Part shown: positions 1-13,489 of the stretch, one piece after another | Numbering within the stretch: the first letter of the stretch is position 1 | Layout of the letters: every line of letters begins with the position of its first letter | Source: Coriaria nepalensis | Lineage: Eukaryota; Streptophyta; Magnoliopsida; Cucurbitales; Coriariaceae | DNA length: 64,000 nt | Assembly: GCA_027186245.1 (NCBI GenBank) | Contig: CP114486.1 | Location: 6,973,501 to 7,037,500 of the forward strand | Direction of reading: 5' to 3' | Position numbers and translations under genes: made by a program | The notes under the pieces: model-generated | Told to the model about the DNA's origin: nothing | The model's database searches: none | The model's input: the letters and a program-made list of their open reading frames with translations, nothing else

Positions 1-929
1 TTATTAATCCTTTTCAAATCTTATTATCTTTAAAAATAATAAAATAATTAGTTTATTCTTAAAATTAGTGAAGCCGATTTCAAAACTTATTCTTATCTAC
101 TCAATATTTGATTTGGATTAAACTTATGAATGCATTATTTATTTTGTTTCTTTGTCATTTATTTTTAATTTAAATAAAATAATATATTTGAATTTTTTTT
201 TACTTATTATTTAAATTTTATTTTTCTATTTACCCTTTAAATCTATATGATATCAAAATTCAATAACTAATTTTTATTTTGTTTTACTTGTACTTCGAAT
301 TTATTTCAAAAATTCATTAAATATTTTATGTTTTTTCCCTCGTAGAAGTTACCAATCTTAAAGGAAACAAGAAATAAATAACAAGTAATATCGACTTCAA
401 CCGTTGCTTGTTTATTAAATTTGTTGTTTAATTAATTGATTTTTAATTTTAATTTTTCTTATGCATAATTTTGATTTTAAAATTATGAATAACATAAATT
501 ATTAATTTTTTTTTTTGATACTAATAATGTTGTTGATTATCAAATTTATTTTGTCTTTTTTTATTAATCAAAAAAATATAATCGATGACCCACAGGTTTA
601 TGGCCAACCCTATTTGATATTTTGATCGGATTTTTAAGGTATTTGAATTGGTTGCGAATTTATCAAAATTTTAAAAACTAGTCATATTTGAGTTGGTTAT
701 GAAAATCATCTAAACTTAAGTCATTCGACTACTGCATATCCCTAAACACATTTGCAAGCCGGCTAGGAAAAAAAATAAAGTAAAATTAAATCAATTTATT
801 ATTTGGATCGTAAATTGCCTGAGCTTAATAAAACTAAAATAGAATTAAATTTTTTTCCCCCTCAAATGATGCATACAGTTTTCTATTTATAGTGATAAGT
901 TGTTTATTTACCTTGTTAATTTGTTTAAG
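1..929. other. AT-rich DNA without recognisable gene
   Basis: Very AT-rich sequence with short homopolymer runs. No open frame, RNA gene or transposon motif could be supported on either strand. Confidence 0.6.
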
Positions 930-1800
<871 letters not shown>

Positions 1801-2471
1801 TTTAGAGAAACCTATTCGATCTCCGAACAACTAGCTAGTTTATAACTGATCAAAGACATAATGTAGAGAAAAGTAAGATCTAGATATCAAACATTAACGG
1901 TCATACATATACACCACAGCACCCAGTAATTAATCATGCCTTTGGATTTGAAACTTCAGTCTATACATGTTTGGTCAGATCAAGTGGGTTCCATCATAGT
2001 AGTAAGCTTGTTCAAATTATTAGCTTGTATCATTTAAGGTGAACATATTCGACATGTTTTGAACTCTCACAATAATAAATTAACCCTCATGGAGATAAAT
2101 ATCAATTTCAAGTAAAAATTAATAACATTAAAGTTAAGAGAAATTTTTGGTCCGTCTATTATATTTTTAATAGATTGATATATTTTAATTATAAATAAAA
2201 TTAATATAATAATATTTAATTATCAATTAAAATTAATCAACTTATTATAAATATTCTTTATTAAAGATATCTCTACAGTAAAGCAAAAGATCGTGATACA
2301 TACAAATCAAGTTAAAGCCTGAATATTTGATGCATTAATGTCTGGCAAAATAATTTCCGTACAGAATAGGCAATGCATATGCAAAAAAAAATTGAAGAAG
2401 GGGTTGTCAGTGGGCATTCATCGTCAGTCGAAGACCAAAATGGTCTTGAAGCATGTAATATGCATTGCCGA

Positions 2472-2870
2472 TTAGTGCCGACTGCCAACGTAGATATAAC
2501 ACTGAAAGAGAGAGAAGAATGGCATCTTTCTGCCTTTAATTTGGGCCCCATCCCAGCCAATTATTTTCCACAAATTAAAGTTAGCTTCAATCCTATAATA
2601 GTACCAAATTTTCATTTCTCGCCCTAATTCATCAATTTGTTTTGCGGGTGAATTGTTTATTTTGTATGGGTCCTCGAGATACTCCTTACTTTGGTAGTTT
2701 GACTTCGGATTGAAAAAAATAAGAACACAACCCAATAAAAAAAACATTTCATGTGCTCTATCTGTAGTACGATGCTGCTTACCACTGTCCAGATCATGAA
2801 CTCCATATTCTTGATATTTCATTTTTTCGTCGTTACTCTCTAAGCCAATAGCCATTGCTCTCATTAGCAT
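2472..2870 (-). CDS. Unrecognised 132-codon ORF
   Basis: An open frame with three ATG codons close to its start, encoding 132 residues. It is mildly acidic and basic at the N-terminus, with a hydrophobic stretch FFLLGCVLIFF near residues 43-53. I do not recognise a family. It starts at the edge of the MITE-like element at 2872-3320, so its start may be repeat-derived. It could be a decayed exon or a chance frame; the only support is its length in AT-rich DNA. Confidence 0.15.
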   Translation of the reverse strand: MLMRAMAIGLESNDEKMKYQEYGVHDLDSGKQHRTTDRAHEMFFLLGCVLIFFNPKSNYQSKEYLEDPYKINNSPAKQIDELGREMKIWYYYRIEANFNLWKIIGWDGAQIKGRKMPFFSLFQCYIYVGSRH

Positions 2871-2871
2871 C

Positions 2872-3320
2872 AGAGGCGGAGCCAGATGGAGGCGCTTATA
2901 AGTCCCATAAATGTTGCAAAATTTAATTTTTCCCTCTTACTGAATAAAAATTTTAAATAATCTCATTCCGAAGAATTTATATATATATATATATATATTT
3001 GAAATTTATATTTTACAAACTATTTCTAAGATATAAATTATAATTTATTTAATTAAAGTTTCTCACAGATTTAAAAGATATTTTCTTTTAAACAATGAGA
3101 TCTAATTATAAATATATAAAAAATATCAATTACATTTATTTTCTTAATTCTAATATTTTTAAAGTATCATACATTTAAAATTTACATATTTTATCTATTT
3201 ATTAAGAAAAACATTGGTAATTTACCTTTTACTGTCTGCACCCCGCACACCAATTAGTTTTTATCCTCTATTATACTATATAAACATAGCCCCAAGTATC
3301 CACAATCTTAGCTCCGCTGC
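2872..3320. mobile_element. hAT-like MITE remnant
   Basis: The left end CAGAGGCGGAGCCAG faces a right end CTTAGCTCCGCTG, which reads CAGCGGAGCTAAG on the other strand: an imperfect inverted repeat of about 13 bp. The roughly 450 bp between them is non-coding and very AT-rich, with a (TA) run at 2979-2998 and a short CCCCGC patch near the right end. Similar GGCGGAGCC ends are common in plant non-autonomous DNA transposons. A clear 8-bp target duplication is not visible. A related segment lies at 8600-8790. Confidence 0.45.
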
Positions 3321-3419
3321 TAACTAGGATAATAGAGTACATGTTGATTAAAAATATCTAAATCTAAAATATGGCAGGAAGTAAGTTAGGGATGGTTGAC
3401 TGATGAGTGTTCAAATTTC

Positions 3420-5365
3420 CCTGGTGAGGCGTTTGGCCATGGGACTCATGGACGTTCCGCATGTTGACACGAGTTGATTTTGGTTGGTTAGTAGGTAGTC
3501 GTACACTAATCTTGTCCTTATATCGAGCAAAGATCTCAGATCAGCCACGATAGTGTTAGTCAAAGTAGAAAAAGCGTTCGAGTCCACACCCATAGTAGGG
3601 GCTTTCCCGAAAATCAATAGCCTTTTATCGATCTGATCTTGAATGCTTTCCTGAGTACAAAGTGATCTTTCATGCGGTGGTTTAATGAATTATGATACTT
3701 GCATTATTCCTTACCATGTACATCCTTGGCCGCCTATAACTTGTGGTCTTCTAGAATCTTTAACCTTATTTTTTAATAAGATGTCAAATATTTTGCTTGT
3801 CTTAGTTAGGTTGAAGAAATGGATTCTATCCTTCTCATGAGGGAACCTTATGAGAGTCTCATGGCTTTCAGTCTTACTAGAAGCTTGTAGAACAACTGGT
3901 TCTTCACCGATTATTTCAAGAACACCCAATTCATAATTAGGCTTTTGATAATAAGCTCCTATCGTCGGCCCTTTTTGAAATCCTCCTTTTTTAGCAATCG
4001 TTCATATCCAACGGCCTTATCAGAGAGCTCGGAGAAATTCCTGAATTTCATTCCTTCAAACATCTTTTGGATCCTGATATTCAAACCATTAATGGCCAAC
4101 TTAATGAATTCCCACTCTTGTAGAGCCATATGGCAACGGTTTCTCATATGTGAGACAAGAAAGCTTTGGTTGATTCCATTGTTTGGTGTAACATATGGGA
4201 TAAATCTGCCATAGCGACTTTTGGCTGATTTTGATAAGACTTAGTGTGAAAATATAGATCTATATCTTGCCTAGTCCTTAGGCAGTAACCTGGTATACTA
4301 AGTGAAAGTATTCTCAATTAAGGGATTAGCGAACAACCGGACATGCAACCTATCGTCCACATCGGCCTCCCCGCACTGAATGATGAAGCGATCGATGTGT
4401 TATATGATGGATTGATCGGGGTTATCTTTAGAAAATAGGGTGAAATTCAAGACCTGGTATTTGTGAGGGAGTAGTTCTCGATGTCCACAAGATATGGTTT
4501 GTGATACTTCAGCTGGGGTGGCTGCCGAGTGGCTTAACCATATATGACATGTATAATGTTATACAGTGGTTCTCGATCCACTACCGCCTGTACGTAATAG
4601 GCCGACCTTAGCGGCTAGGGAGCCGCCATCGGTAGCTACAAACAAGGATATAATAGAACGTCTATCTGCCACTTACCGACCCTCTGATGGATTATCAACA
4701 TCCTTTAAGCAGCAGTTAGTTATTTTTTGTGCATTGGCCATACATTGGGCCAAGGCCACCGATACGGGTTGGCCATACCTCGATTCACTCAGATTGATTT
4801 TTTGAAAGGAAGGGGCGATAGAGGCTTAGTCTATTGAGGTTGTTCAGCGGCTATTGTTTGATCGGCTGCTTCTCGTGAAAATGCTATTAGCGGATATATC
4901 GATGGTTGATTCTCAGCCATAGCGACATTATCTTCATTAGCGTGGGAGCTTACATCCACTTGCCATTGGGATAACTCATAGCAATTATCGAGTTTCCTTC
5001 ATAGGAAATCCAAGCATTTGACCATATTGGCAAAACTTTTTCCACACAAGCGTCTGATTCGTCCCTCATTTCAAGGAGTCAGACGATATTGGCTCAGGTA
5101 TCCAAGATAGACCACCCGAGCTAGCCAAATGTGGGATAGACCGGACGTGTGATTGATCGGGATTCCGACGATCTTAAGCCTCTGAGCTAGCTCTGCGGAT
5201 TAAATGATATTTAGTAGGCTGAGAGGATGGTGAGAAGGTGGCATTTCCAGCCGATCGTCTTTAACTCCATTTTTTTAGACCTTGACTTCTGAGTTGGCGC
5301 TTATACATAGGTACAGAAGCAATATGTCCCATTGGGTGTGCCAATTTATTGACACAAACTAATTA
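3420..5365 (-). pseudogene. Ty3/gypsy retrotransposon gag relic
   Basis: Read right to left this is the leader and gag of a plant Ty3/gypsy element. The leader after the primer-binding region contains AATTGGCACACCCAATGGGA (about 5325-5350), the usual motif just before gag. Gag segments follow: DRFIIQCGEADVDDRLHVRL (about 4330-4400), KLAINGLNIRIQKMFEGMKF and the following ELSDKAVGYERLLKKE (about 3975-4110), and FFNLTKTSKIFDILLKNKV (3750-3820), the region before the zinc knuckle. The reading is broken by stops and frameshifts; one TAG replaces the conserved Trp of the FTWY motif near 4300. Protease and later pol domains are absent. Family assignment is by remembered motif patterns. Confidence 0.8.
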
Positions 5366-5399
5366 TTTCGGATTATGCTGGACGACTCAAGGGTTTGAG

Positions 5400-6145
5400 G
5401 CTGCTAACTTGCGAAATAAAAAATTAGAAGGCTATCGGTATGTTCCGGTAAGCGCACGTTGAGATGCTAAGTGAAGTGCAAGCATGCCAGAAGTATAAAG
5501 ATACTTCCAATTAAGTTAGTACTTCTCCTAAGAAAAGTGCATAGATGATAATAAATTAAAGAATGATAAAGTAAATTACACAAAATTCAATGGAAAGCTT
5601 ACAAAGGAAAGTAATATGACTCTATGAAAGTAAAGGCGATTGAAGCGAACATGAAGTTAGAGGGTTTTAGATTCTTGGACAGTGGATCTACTGAGCTATA
5701 AAGATAAAAATATATAAAACACAACTCATATCATGAAATTGATATTTAACATTGAAACACCGTTGAAAGAGAAAGAAAGACCATCAAATTTTGTGCGGGT
5801 TGATGCTTGTGACAGGTTAAACTAAAAGACATCAACTTGTTTTGTGTGGGTTGAAGCTTGTAGTGAAGTGGAGAAGAACTGGTTTCTTGCGGGTTCTTCT
5901 TTTCCCCTATGGTGATTAGAATAAGTTTCTTGTGAGCTCTTTATCGTAATTTAAGGAGGGAGGTTGTTCTGTTGAGGCAAGTCAAACTGGTTTTAGACGG
6001 GCTCTTAGTCGTGATTTTTCTCTTCGGTGGAGGGAACTATTGATAAAGGAAATGAAACCTCACTTACTTAAAAACCAGGTAAATATACTTTCCAAGCAAG
6101 TATACTTGGTGAGCCATTTTATGATCCATTTTAGGAAGTTGGACC
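5400..6145 (-). mobile_element. Probable 5' LTR of the gypsy relic
   Basis: This non-coding stretch lies directly upstream of the gag leader on the minus strand, where the 5' LTR is expected. It has a repeated GTGGGTTGAAGCTTGT-like motif (near 5795 and 5845). Its right limit is cut by the copia LTR that starts at 6146. I could not match it to a second LTR in the window, so its exact ends are unknown. Confidence 0.45.
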
Positions 6146-8181
6146 TGTTAGTCTACAAGTGATCCATAAGCGAAAGTGTTAATTTAATTTTTTCGGATCA
6201 AATCCTAAACATGGATTAAACTCATAGACATATACCAAAATTGATCATACGAATATATAATAAATATATATTTAACGGAAAGTACAAAAAAGTTCCAAGA
6301 AACTTAAAATATTAAGATTTAAGAAAACTTACCGATCTTAATACTGAACCGAATGAATCTCCTTGCTTATTCATCATGGATGAATTTAATATGAAAATTG
6401 AGGTGCCCAAGTGTTCACCTTTTAATCGTAATCCATGTAGTTCAATTTTTTTCGTTGATTTTCTACTCTAAGATTAATCATATGATTCAAAGAACCCGTG
6501 AAAAAGAGAGGAAAAAGTGTAACTTTTTTCACACTATGGATTTCAGCCAAGTGGTAAGGGAATTGCATGTGATTTGTGGCCACCCTAGTGGAGTATTTAT
6601 AAATACTCCACTAGGTCTAAGGTTTCCTTAATTAAGTCAACAATGGGTCAAACCCATTTACCATGGCCAGCCATACCATGGCTTATGACCCATGAATATT
6701 AATCAATATTTTGATTAATTTAAATTATGAAATCCAAATAAAAAACTAGCCCATTAACCTTTTAATGTCTAATTACTAATTACAAACCTTCATGATACTT
6801 TTATAATTAAATAAATAGTGCCGATATAAATTATTAATTCATAATTAAATTAATTTCATGCTTAATTGTGCTAGCATAACATCATGATAGTAGATTTAAT
6901 AAATTAATAATTTACTATTTTGCCGTTATAGGTATATACTATAAAATAAATTATGATTTTACCCATAAATTCAAAAATGTCTGTGTTTCATATTCTCGTA
7001 GAAAACTTAACTAAGTTACTTATGAAGTTTAATGTGTGTGACCGATTAGGTTCTACATCACACCGATAGGAGAATCTCATAACACTTTATAATTTTGTCT
7101 AATTCATAATCAGATTCGTTTAATTTTAAAACATATTTTAAACTAAGAAGTTAATTCAATCATCTCATGATTAATTAACTTAAACCTCCAAGCTAAGATT
7201 GACTTCTAGGAGTATCAAGGCTACCCAAGAGATGAGAAGTAAGTATTTTCTAGAAGAACTTGTTGTGGCTAATAAATGTACAATATTGATCCTTCCATCT
7301 TGCCAATATCCTGATTCATCCTACGACATCGTTTAACTATTAAATCATAATAGAAAAATTATATGAACTGTCATATCTTTAATGAACATAGATAACAGAT
7401 TTACTGAAATTGTTTTCATATCATAATACTACCTTGCAAGGATTTCATTGTTCAATAAAGTATGCAACCCATATAACTTATTTCCGTATATAGAAGCGAT
7501 GAATTCCTTTTTGTTCATTCACAACTTTCATGTACAATATTTTATACCCAATGGCTTACTTTGTTTTCACCCTTGGCTAGGGTTAATTAGAATAATGCCA
7601 AAGTATGAAACCTGGCACATAAGACACCATGACGATCTCAGGTCTAAGTATCACATGTAATATAGTCACTAGATAATTCATATTACCAGTCAGTATTAAT
7701 TATTATTAAAAATTATTTAAGGGTCACATTTGGTACCCTTATTATCTACTAAGCACTCATATATTCATCATGATATTCCACTAATACTAATGGCCATGAT
7801 ATTAACTACTCTAAACACTTTAGGTGATAAACTATATGATTTTCTATCCAGATCATCAATGTCCATTCTTGAGATCCTATGATAATGAATAATTCATATC
7901 TCTATAATTTAAGCAACTTGACTCTCAATAAGCATGATCTCTATTATGATCTCCAAAGTGTATAACTTTAGACACTGTACTTTATCATGATATGTATTTA
8001 TAAAACATAATATATTAATTCCAACATAATTCATAAATATGTCAAGTAGATGAATGCATATACTATTATTTAATAAATAACAAACAATAATATCATTAAT
8101 ATTTACAAATAAAATTATCTCTGACAAAATATATACCAATCGGCTCTAACCCAATTGACTTGATGGACATACACTTTTGAG
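6146..8181 (-). mobile_element. Copia-family long LTR, copy A (minus)
   Basis: About 2 kb long. It shares ordered blocks with the other LTR copies in this window: the U3 block around 7560-7700 (TTGGCTAGGGTTAATTAGAAT and the following CATG-rich text), the block around 7030-7100 (TGACCGATTAGGTTCTACA), and the 3' edge TTAGTCTACAAG at 6148. No pol sequence is attached on either side, so it behaves as a solo or truncated LTR. The putative TATA box sits in a perfect 32-bp palindrome at 6584-6615. Confidence 0.7.
6584..6615. repeat. Perfect 32-bp palindrome containing the LTR TATA box
   Basis: The 16-base half-site CCTAGTGGAGTATTTA is followed immediately by its exact reverse complement, with no spacer. 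The centre reads TATTTATAAATA, so a TATA box is present on both strands. Other copies of this LTR have TATAAATA at the corresponding place (13062, 17174) without the palindrome. Confidence 0.95.
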
Positions 8182-9410
8182 ACCAAGTCTATTGCTTGGA
8201 GAGCAAGATTAAGAAGCATCTTGAGTGTTCCTTATCAAGTCCAAAAGTTTCCCTTTAGTTCCTCAAGAATAACTAGCTTAGTGGAATGCTATCCTGAACA
8301 AGCATTTTCTTTGTGGAGAGTCCCTTAAAATTTGCTAAAAACCCCCTTTAATTGGTTAAGTTTTCTCCTACTTTGCTAGAAACCCCTTAAAACTAGTAAA
8401 AAAGAACTAGGGAAAGATAAAAAGTGGTTGCCGACCCAGTTGGGCCATGGGGCAACATGACCTCAACCAACTAGTTCAATGGGAAAAGGTTGATTTTGGC
8501 CATTCTCAACCAATTGTCTTCATTTTTGGTTGATTTATTCGATTTCTTCGAGTTTTTTCTATGTCATCGTCACGTGTCAAAATGATAATTTTGTCATCAA
8601 TAAAGAAAGAAAAAAAGAAAATATATATATTATGTATTTGACATTTAAAATTTATCCAATTTTCTTATTTATTATGAAAAAAATTTGATAATATATATTT
8701 ACTGTACCGCGGGTGCCCCAATCATTTCTCTAACTTTATTATAGAATATGTCCCCATTACATCAAAATCCAAGATTCCCCACTTTAAACCGGCTCAGACC
8801 AAATCGGTTCGGAAGGATGTTAAAACCACTGTCATGATGGATATGGAATAGAGATTTAATTATTTTTAAAATCATCAAGTGAGAACATATTTTCCTCCAT
8901 TGTAATTAGTGACCATATATAAATTTTTAAATTTGAAGCTTGAATTATGTATTTTTGGAACTTTGATAAAGTATAAGTGTGCACTATGTGCATAGCCATG
9001 TGACACAGAAAAAAATAATCATAATTATAAATGTCTTTTTTTATATGATGTGAAAATAATATTTGTGGTTAAGATCATACTTTTCTTATCTTGTGAGAAT
9101 GCATATAGTACATACCAGAATCTCTTAAATATAATATAATATAATACATATATTTTTTTAGCAAACTTTCTATTTTAGATATTGTAATTAATCAATTAAA
9201 AAAAGGCATCCGATTGATAGTCTTGGACAATTAAAAGTCGGTTAAAATTTAGTTAGGTTTGGTTTTCTATTGAGATAATAGAGATCCGCATGTTCTAGAT
9301 TTGAATCCAGACACCAATATTTAATTCAACCAATCCATCTACAACCCCAGCTCTCTAGATCGGATTATCTATCAATCTTTGTCATTTGATTATGGTTTTA
9401 CTAGGAAACT
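8182..9410. other. Non-coding repeats, MITE-like fragment at 8600-8790
   Basis: No gene is supported. The stretch 8600-8790 resembles the right half of the element at 2872-3320 (shared CATTTAAAATTTA, TTATTAAGAAAA-like and GCCCCA blocks) but lacks recognisable ends. A SINE-like look at 9230-9330 was not strong enough to call. Confidence 0.4.
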
Positions 9411-9414
9411 CATT

Positions 9415-9675
9415 TGGGTTAATATATAAAGCTAGAAGTTATATAGATATTAGTGTTATTTAAGTCTTTAAGCATCCTTACGCAGTAAGATTTTTCCGTC
9501 AGCATTGTTCTAATAAAGAAAGAGACAGACATAAAGAGAATTGTATATTGAATTGTATTAGTGTGATGTGAATGATACATTAGAGGGCTATTTATATACA
9601 TAATCTAGAAAGGAATAAGAATAGAAATATGAATAAGAATAATAATAGGAATATGGACATGATTATATTCTTAAC
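9415..9675 (-). mobile_element. Copia LTR (TGTTAAGAATATAATC type), minus
   Basis: On the minus strand an LTR starts at 9675 with TGTTAAGAATATAATC, directly after the polypurine tract TTTCAGGGG (about 9676-9684). A TATAAATA box on the minus strand lies at 9589-9596. The left end is uncertain. This LTR is unrelated to the surrounding long copia LTR family and is older or independent. Confidence 0.75.
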
Positions 9676-9882
9676 ACCCCTGAAACTCAAAATTGAGAAA
9701 GAGAGGCCAATAGGAGTTTGATAAATAGATAGCGAAAATGTCCAGGAGGATGAGCTTTATTGAAGTTATCAACAATTTGATTTTTGAGTAAACATAAATA
9801 GATCTAGTATACCATAAGTAAGATGATGGCGAATGAAATGACAATCATTTTCTATGAGTTTGGTACACTCATTGTGTGTGAT
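9676..9882 (-). pseudogene. Copia RNase H tail, minus
   Basis: The minus strand reads NECTKLIENDCHFIRHHLTY around 9820-9880, corresponding to the ERTKHIEIDCHFIR region near the end of copia RNase H. Stops follow. The sequence then runs into the polypurine tract and LTR at 9675. It is cut abruptly at about 9883 by a plus-strand LTR of the long copia family, so that LTR seems to have inserted here. Confidence 0.75.
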
Positions 9883-11370
9883 AAGTATATAATATTTATA
9901 TGCATCGTATTTATTATGTTCATTATTATATTGGAAATAATATTATACATTTTATTGATTAATCACATATCATGATAAAGTCCTAGATATTAGGTTACAC
10001 ATTTAAAATCGTGACAAAGATCACACCTAAAATCTAAATTATTCATAGTAGCAGGATTATTAAAATATGATATTGATAGTCCTCTATTCTTAATGTCTCA
10101 GATGGTTATTCTCATGACTATCAATATTATAGAATACCGAGCTAACTATGTAAATGTTTAGTAGAGACAATTTGCCAAATGTGAACACTAGATAATTTTT
10201 AATGATAAAAATACTAACTCTTAATGAGATTTATCTAGTTACTATAGTGCATGTGATTCTCAGACCTAGATCACCACAAATCTTATGAATGGAGTTGGAA
10301 AATTAAATTAGAGAAAACAAAGAATAAAAAATAGTAATGAAAGTATAGTACTCATAGTATAACCAATGGATCTCATCTTTGACATCACCCAAAAGGCGCC
10401 TAACTGAGAGCTAGGATGGTTGGACCATTGGATATGACGCATAATGTATGAACGTTATGAGTGATCAATATGAGATCAAGAGTAAACGTTATAGATTTAA
10501 CCTCTAATGTAACAATGAAATTTCTATATAGTGTAACCATACTACTGAATGGTGTAAAACAAGTTTATGTAAAGTCATTTCCTAAGTTGCTTAGAGTTAT
10601 AATAATTCATAGTTCGAATAATATTTTAATAGTTAAACTATGCCCCAAAATAAATAAAGATATTGGACAGACGAAAGGATTGAATTGCATGATAATAGTC
10701 ACAATTAGTTCTTTTATTGAATTGCATGATAATAGTCACAATGAGTTCTTTTGGAATGCATCATACTTCTCATCTCCCGAATGACCTTGATACTTTAGTA
10801 GAAGTCAATCCTGATCTTGAGGTTTGAGTTAATTAATCATATAGATATTAAGATTAACTAGACCAATCTGATTATGAATCAAATTATATTATAAAGGTTG
10901 TGAAACCCTTCTACCTGCATGATGTAAAACCAAATCAGCCACATATTTTCTTGGTGAATTAAAAACCTTAAGGAAGATTTAGCTTCAATCATACATGAAT
11001 GTAAGACACTGTCCTTCTTGACTCAAATTTCTTACTTAAGTTATAATGATATTTTGAACTTAGTTTAGTGCTAGAGTTGTGTAGAAATGATATTATTCCT
11101 TAAGTCCATATAATTTCAAATCTAAAGTCTTGAAAACAAAATGAAATCTACTTATTAGCTCGAGTTTGGATTATTTATATACTAAAATTGTAAGAAAATT
11201 AAATTGAGAAACTAGGCTCTTAGATTTTCCAAGAAGTGTTAACACACAAATCAGATTTGTACAGGCCTAGAAATAAATTTTTCAAATTGACCTAATGATC
11301 TGTAAAATGGAAGTGCTAGATTTGAGAGAAACATGTCTTATTAGAAATCCAATCACGTTTTGCGACGTTA
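9883..11370 (+). mobile_element. Copia-family long LTR, copy B (plus)
   Basis: This is collinear with copies C and D. It has the TTGGAAATAATATTATACA block near 9935, the TAATTTTTAATGATAAAAATACTAACTC block near 10190-10220, and the AATAGTTAAACTATGCCCC block near 10627. The first part of the LTR is missing, cut at 9883. The portion after about 10950 no longer matches copy C closely and may include internal sequence. Confidence 0.65.
10682..10752. repeat. 37-bp tandem duplication
   Basis: Two head-to-tail copies start with GAATTGCATGATAATAGTC at 10682 and 10719 and differ at one base over the shared part. They lie inside LTR copy B and are absent from copies C and D, so the duplication is local. 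Confidence 0.95.
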
Positions 11371-11379
11371 TCACCTTAT

Positions 11380-11512
11380 TTGTGAGATAATTGGAAGAAG
11401 AGACATTAATATAGAAAAGGTAAACACATATGACAATATAATAGATCCATTCACTGAGGTGCTTTCCAAACAGAAGTTCGATCATCATCTTGACAAGATG
11501 AGAATTAGATTA
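11380..11512 (+). pseudogene. Copia RNase H tail, plus
   Basis: The plus strand encodes GRRDINIEKVNTYDNIIDPF followed by TEVLSKQKFDHHLDKM, the terminal RNase H motif of copia pol (canonically ADPFTK). It ends at a stop and is followed within about 20 bp by the start of LTR copy C. Together with copy B this looks like an internally deleted element: LTR, short RNase H remnant, LTR. Confidence 0.8.
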
Positions 11513-11532
11513 TGAAATGATTGGCTTTAGAT

Positions 11533-13480
11533 TGAAAGTATATACCCGTTCAGCTAATCGGATTTGACCCGAGAGGACAAATAATTTATGTGATATTATC
11601 TTTATGCAGATATTAATAATATATTATTTATTGTCATTAATGAAAGTCAGTTATAATTTATCATATTTATTGATTTTGTTGGAATTAATATTGTATGTTC
11701 TATATATGCAAGCAAGATAAAGTCAATTTTTTTGAGTTTGCCTCTGGAGACCATAATAGAGATCATGCTAGTGGAGACTTGAGTTGCTAAAACCTCCTAA
11801 GATACAAAAGTTTCATTATCATAGGATCTCAATGATCCAAATAGACTATCATGTAGTTCATTACATAATTGTTAGGGTTGCCAATCTCACCGCCAGTTGT
11901 GTTAGTAGACCACCATGATGATTGCACAGGTACTTAGTAGAGACTAAGAGTGCTGAACATGACACTTAGATGATTCTTAATGGTAATCAATACTTAACTC
12001 TTAATGATAATTATCTAGTGGTTGTTTTTCATGTGATCCTCCAACTTGACCTACATGGTTTTGTTGAGTACTAGACTTCATACTTTCACATCATTCCTAT
12101 TAGTCCTAGATATGGGTGAAAATGGGGTGAACCGTGGGGTATAAATTGTTGTGGGGAAGGATTATGAGTGGTCAAAAGGGAATCCATCGCTTCTATATTG
12201 GGAATAAGGTCTTATGAATTATATACTTTTTTGAAAAAAGAATCTTTGCAAAGTAGTATAGTTTGAAAAACATTTCTGTAAATCGATTGTCGATGTTCAA
12301 TAAGAGTATGATGGTCTATATGATTTATCTATTAGGGTTTAATAGTTAAATTATGCCCTAGGACGAATCGGGATACTGGCGAGATGAAATGATTGTTATT
12401 GAAAGTATACGGTAGTCATAAATATATTCTTTTGAAAGATGGTGTTTCTCATCTCATGGGTAATTCTTACACTTTGCTAGAATTCAATCTTCACTTTAAG
12501 GTTTAAAGTTATTTAATCAAGAGATAATTATGCTAATTATTTAATTTAAAAGGTTGTTTTAAATTAAATAAAATTAATTACACTGCCGGCATGATGTAGA
12601 ACCTAATCCATCACACACATAAAGTTTGAAGTACCACAATCAAAGTTTTGTTAGAGAAAAAGGAAAAATAGACTAAAACTATCTTAGAGGTAAAATGGTA
12701 ATGACCTATATAGTTTGACTATAACGGAAAAATAGTAATTATTAATTAATTTAATGTCATATAACTCTACTAGAACAACTAAGTGTGGCATTAAGTTAAT
12801 TGGAAATTAATAAATTACATAGAAACTTTTATTTAATTATAAAAGGGTCTTAAATGTTCGTAATTAATAATAAGACATTAAAGGGTTAATGAACTCGATT
12901 ATTAATTTGATTTCCATGGGTCAAAATTAATGAAATGGTTGATTAAATAACTCATTAGTCATTGGTGGCCGGCCATTATATATCCTTCAGCCTCTTACTT
13001 TTGCGTTTTAAGGCAGCTAGGATTTTTATTGAAATTAGGAAAGTATAACCTAACCTTTGCCTATAAATACAAGGCATATGGTGGCCAAAATAAAAAGTGC
13101 TCACACAAGCCTCTTGGATGAAAATCAAAGGGAGAAATGAGTCTTTTCCATTTTCTTTTCCTGAGCTGAGATGTTAAGTACAAACTTAACTGTGTGAAAC
13201 GAATTGTGTAGATAATTATTAGAAGGCGAAAACATGAGCGCCTCCCCATATTATTCAAGAAGATGGGATTTATTATGCCCTCTGTAAAATTGATTATATA
13301 AGATATAATTATTGTATAATCAGTTTGGATAGAAACTTTACATGCTAGAATATGATCGAAATAAAATTTTAAATATCTATTCCTTTGTGTTTATTCTATT
13401 ATAAGCGTGCATCCATTTTCTACAAATGGAGTGGTAAAAGAATGTCATGGAACCATATTATGATATGGATATATAATTTG
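11533..13480 (+). mobile_element. Copia-family long LTR, copy C (plus)
   Basis: It starts TGAAAGTATATACCC at 11533, right after the RNase H tail, the same start as copies F and H on the other strand. TATAAATA lies at 13062-13069. It contains the family blocks GTTGGAATTAATATTG (11686) and GGTGAACCGTGGGGTATAA (12128). It runs to the start of pol relic text near 13490. Confidence 0.75.
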
Positions 13481-13489
13481 AGGCAAGGT

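Noticed and set aside
4513..4585. tRNA-like text GGTGGCTGCCGAGTGGCTTAA followed by GGTTCTCGATCCACTACC
   Set aside because: The acceptor ends do not pair and no anticodon stem is evident; it lies within the gypsy gag relic and is best read as coincidence.
9200..9400. SINE-like segment with a TTTGAATCC box-B resemblance
   Set aside because: No convincing box A, no poly(A) or similar tail and no target duplication could be seen.
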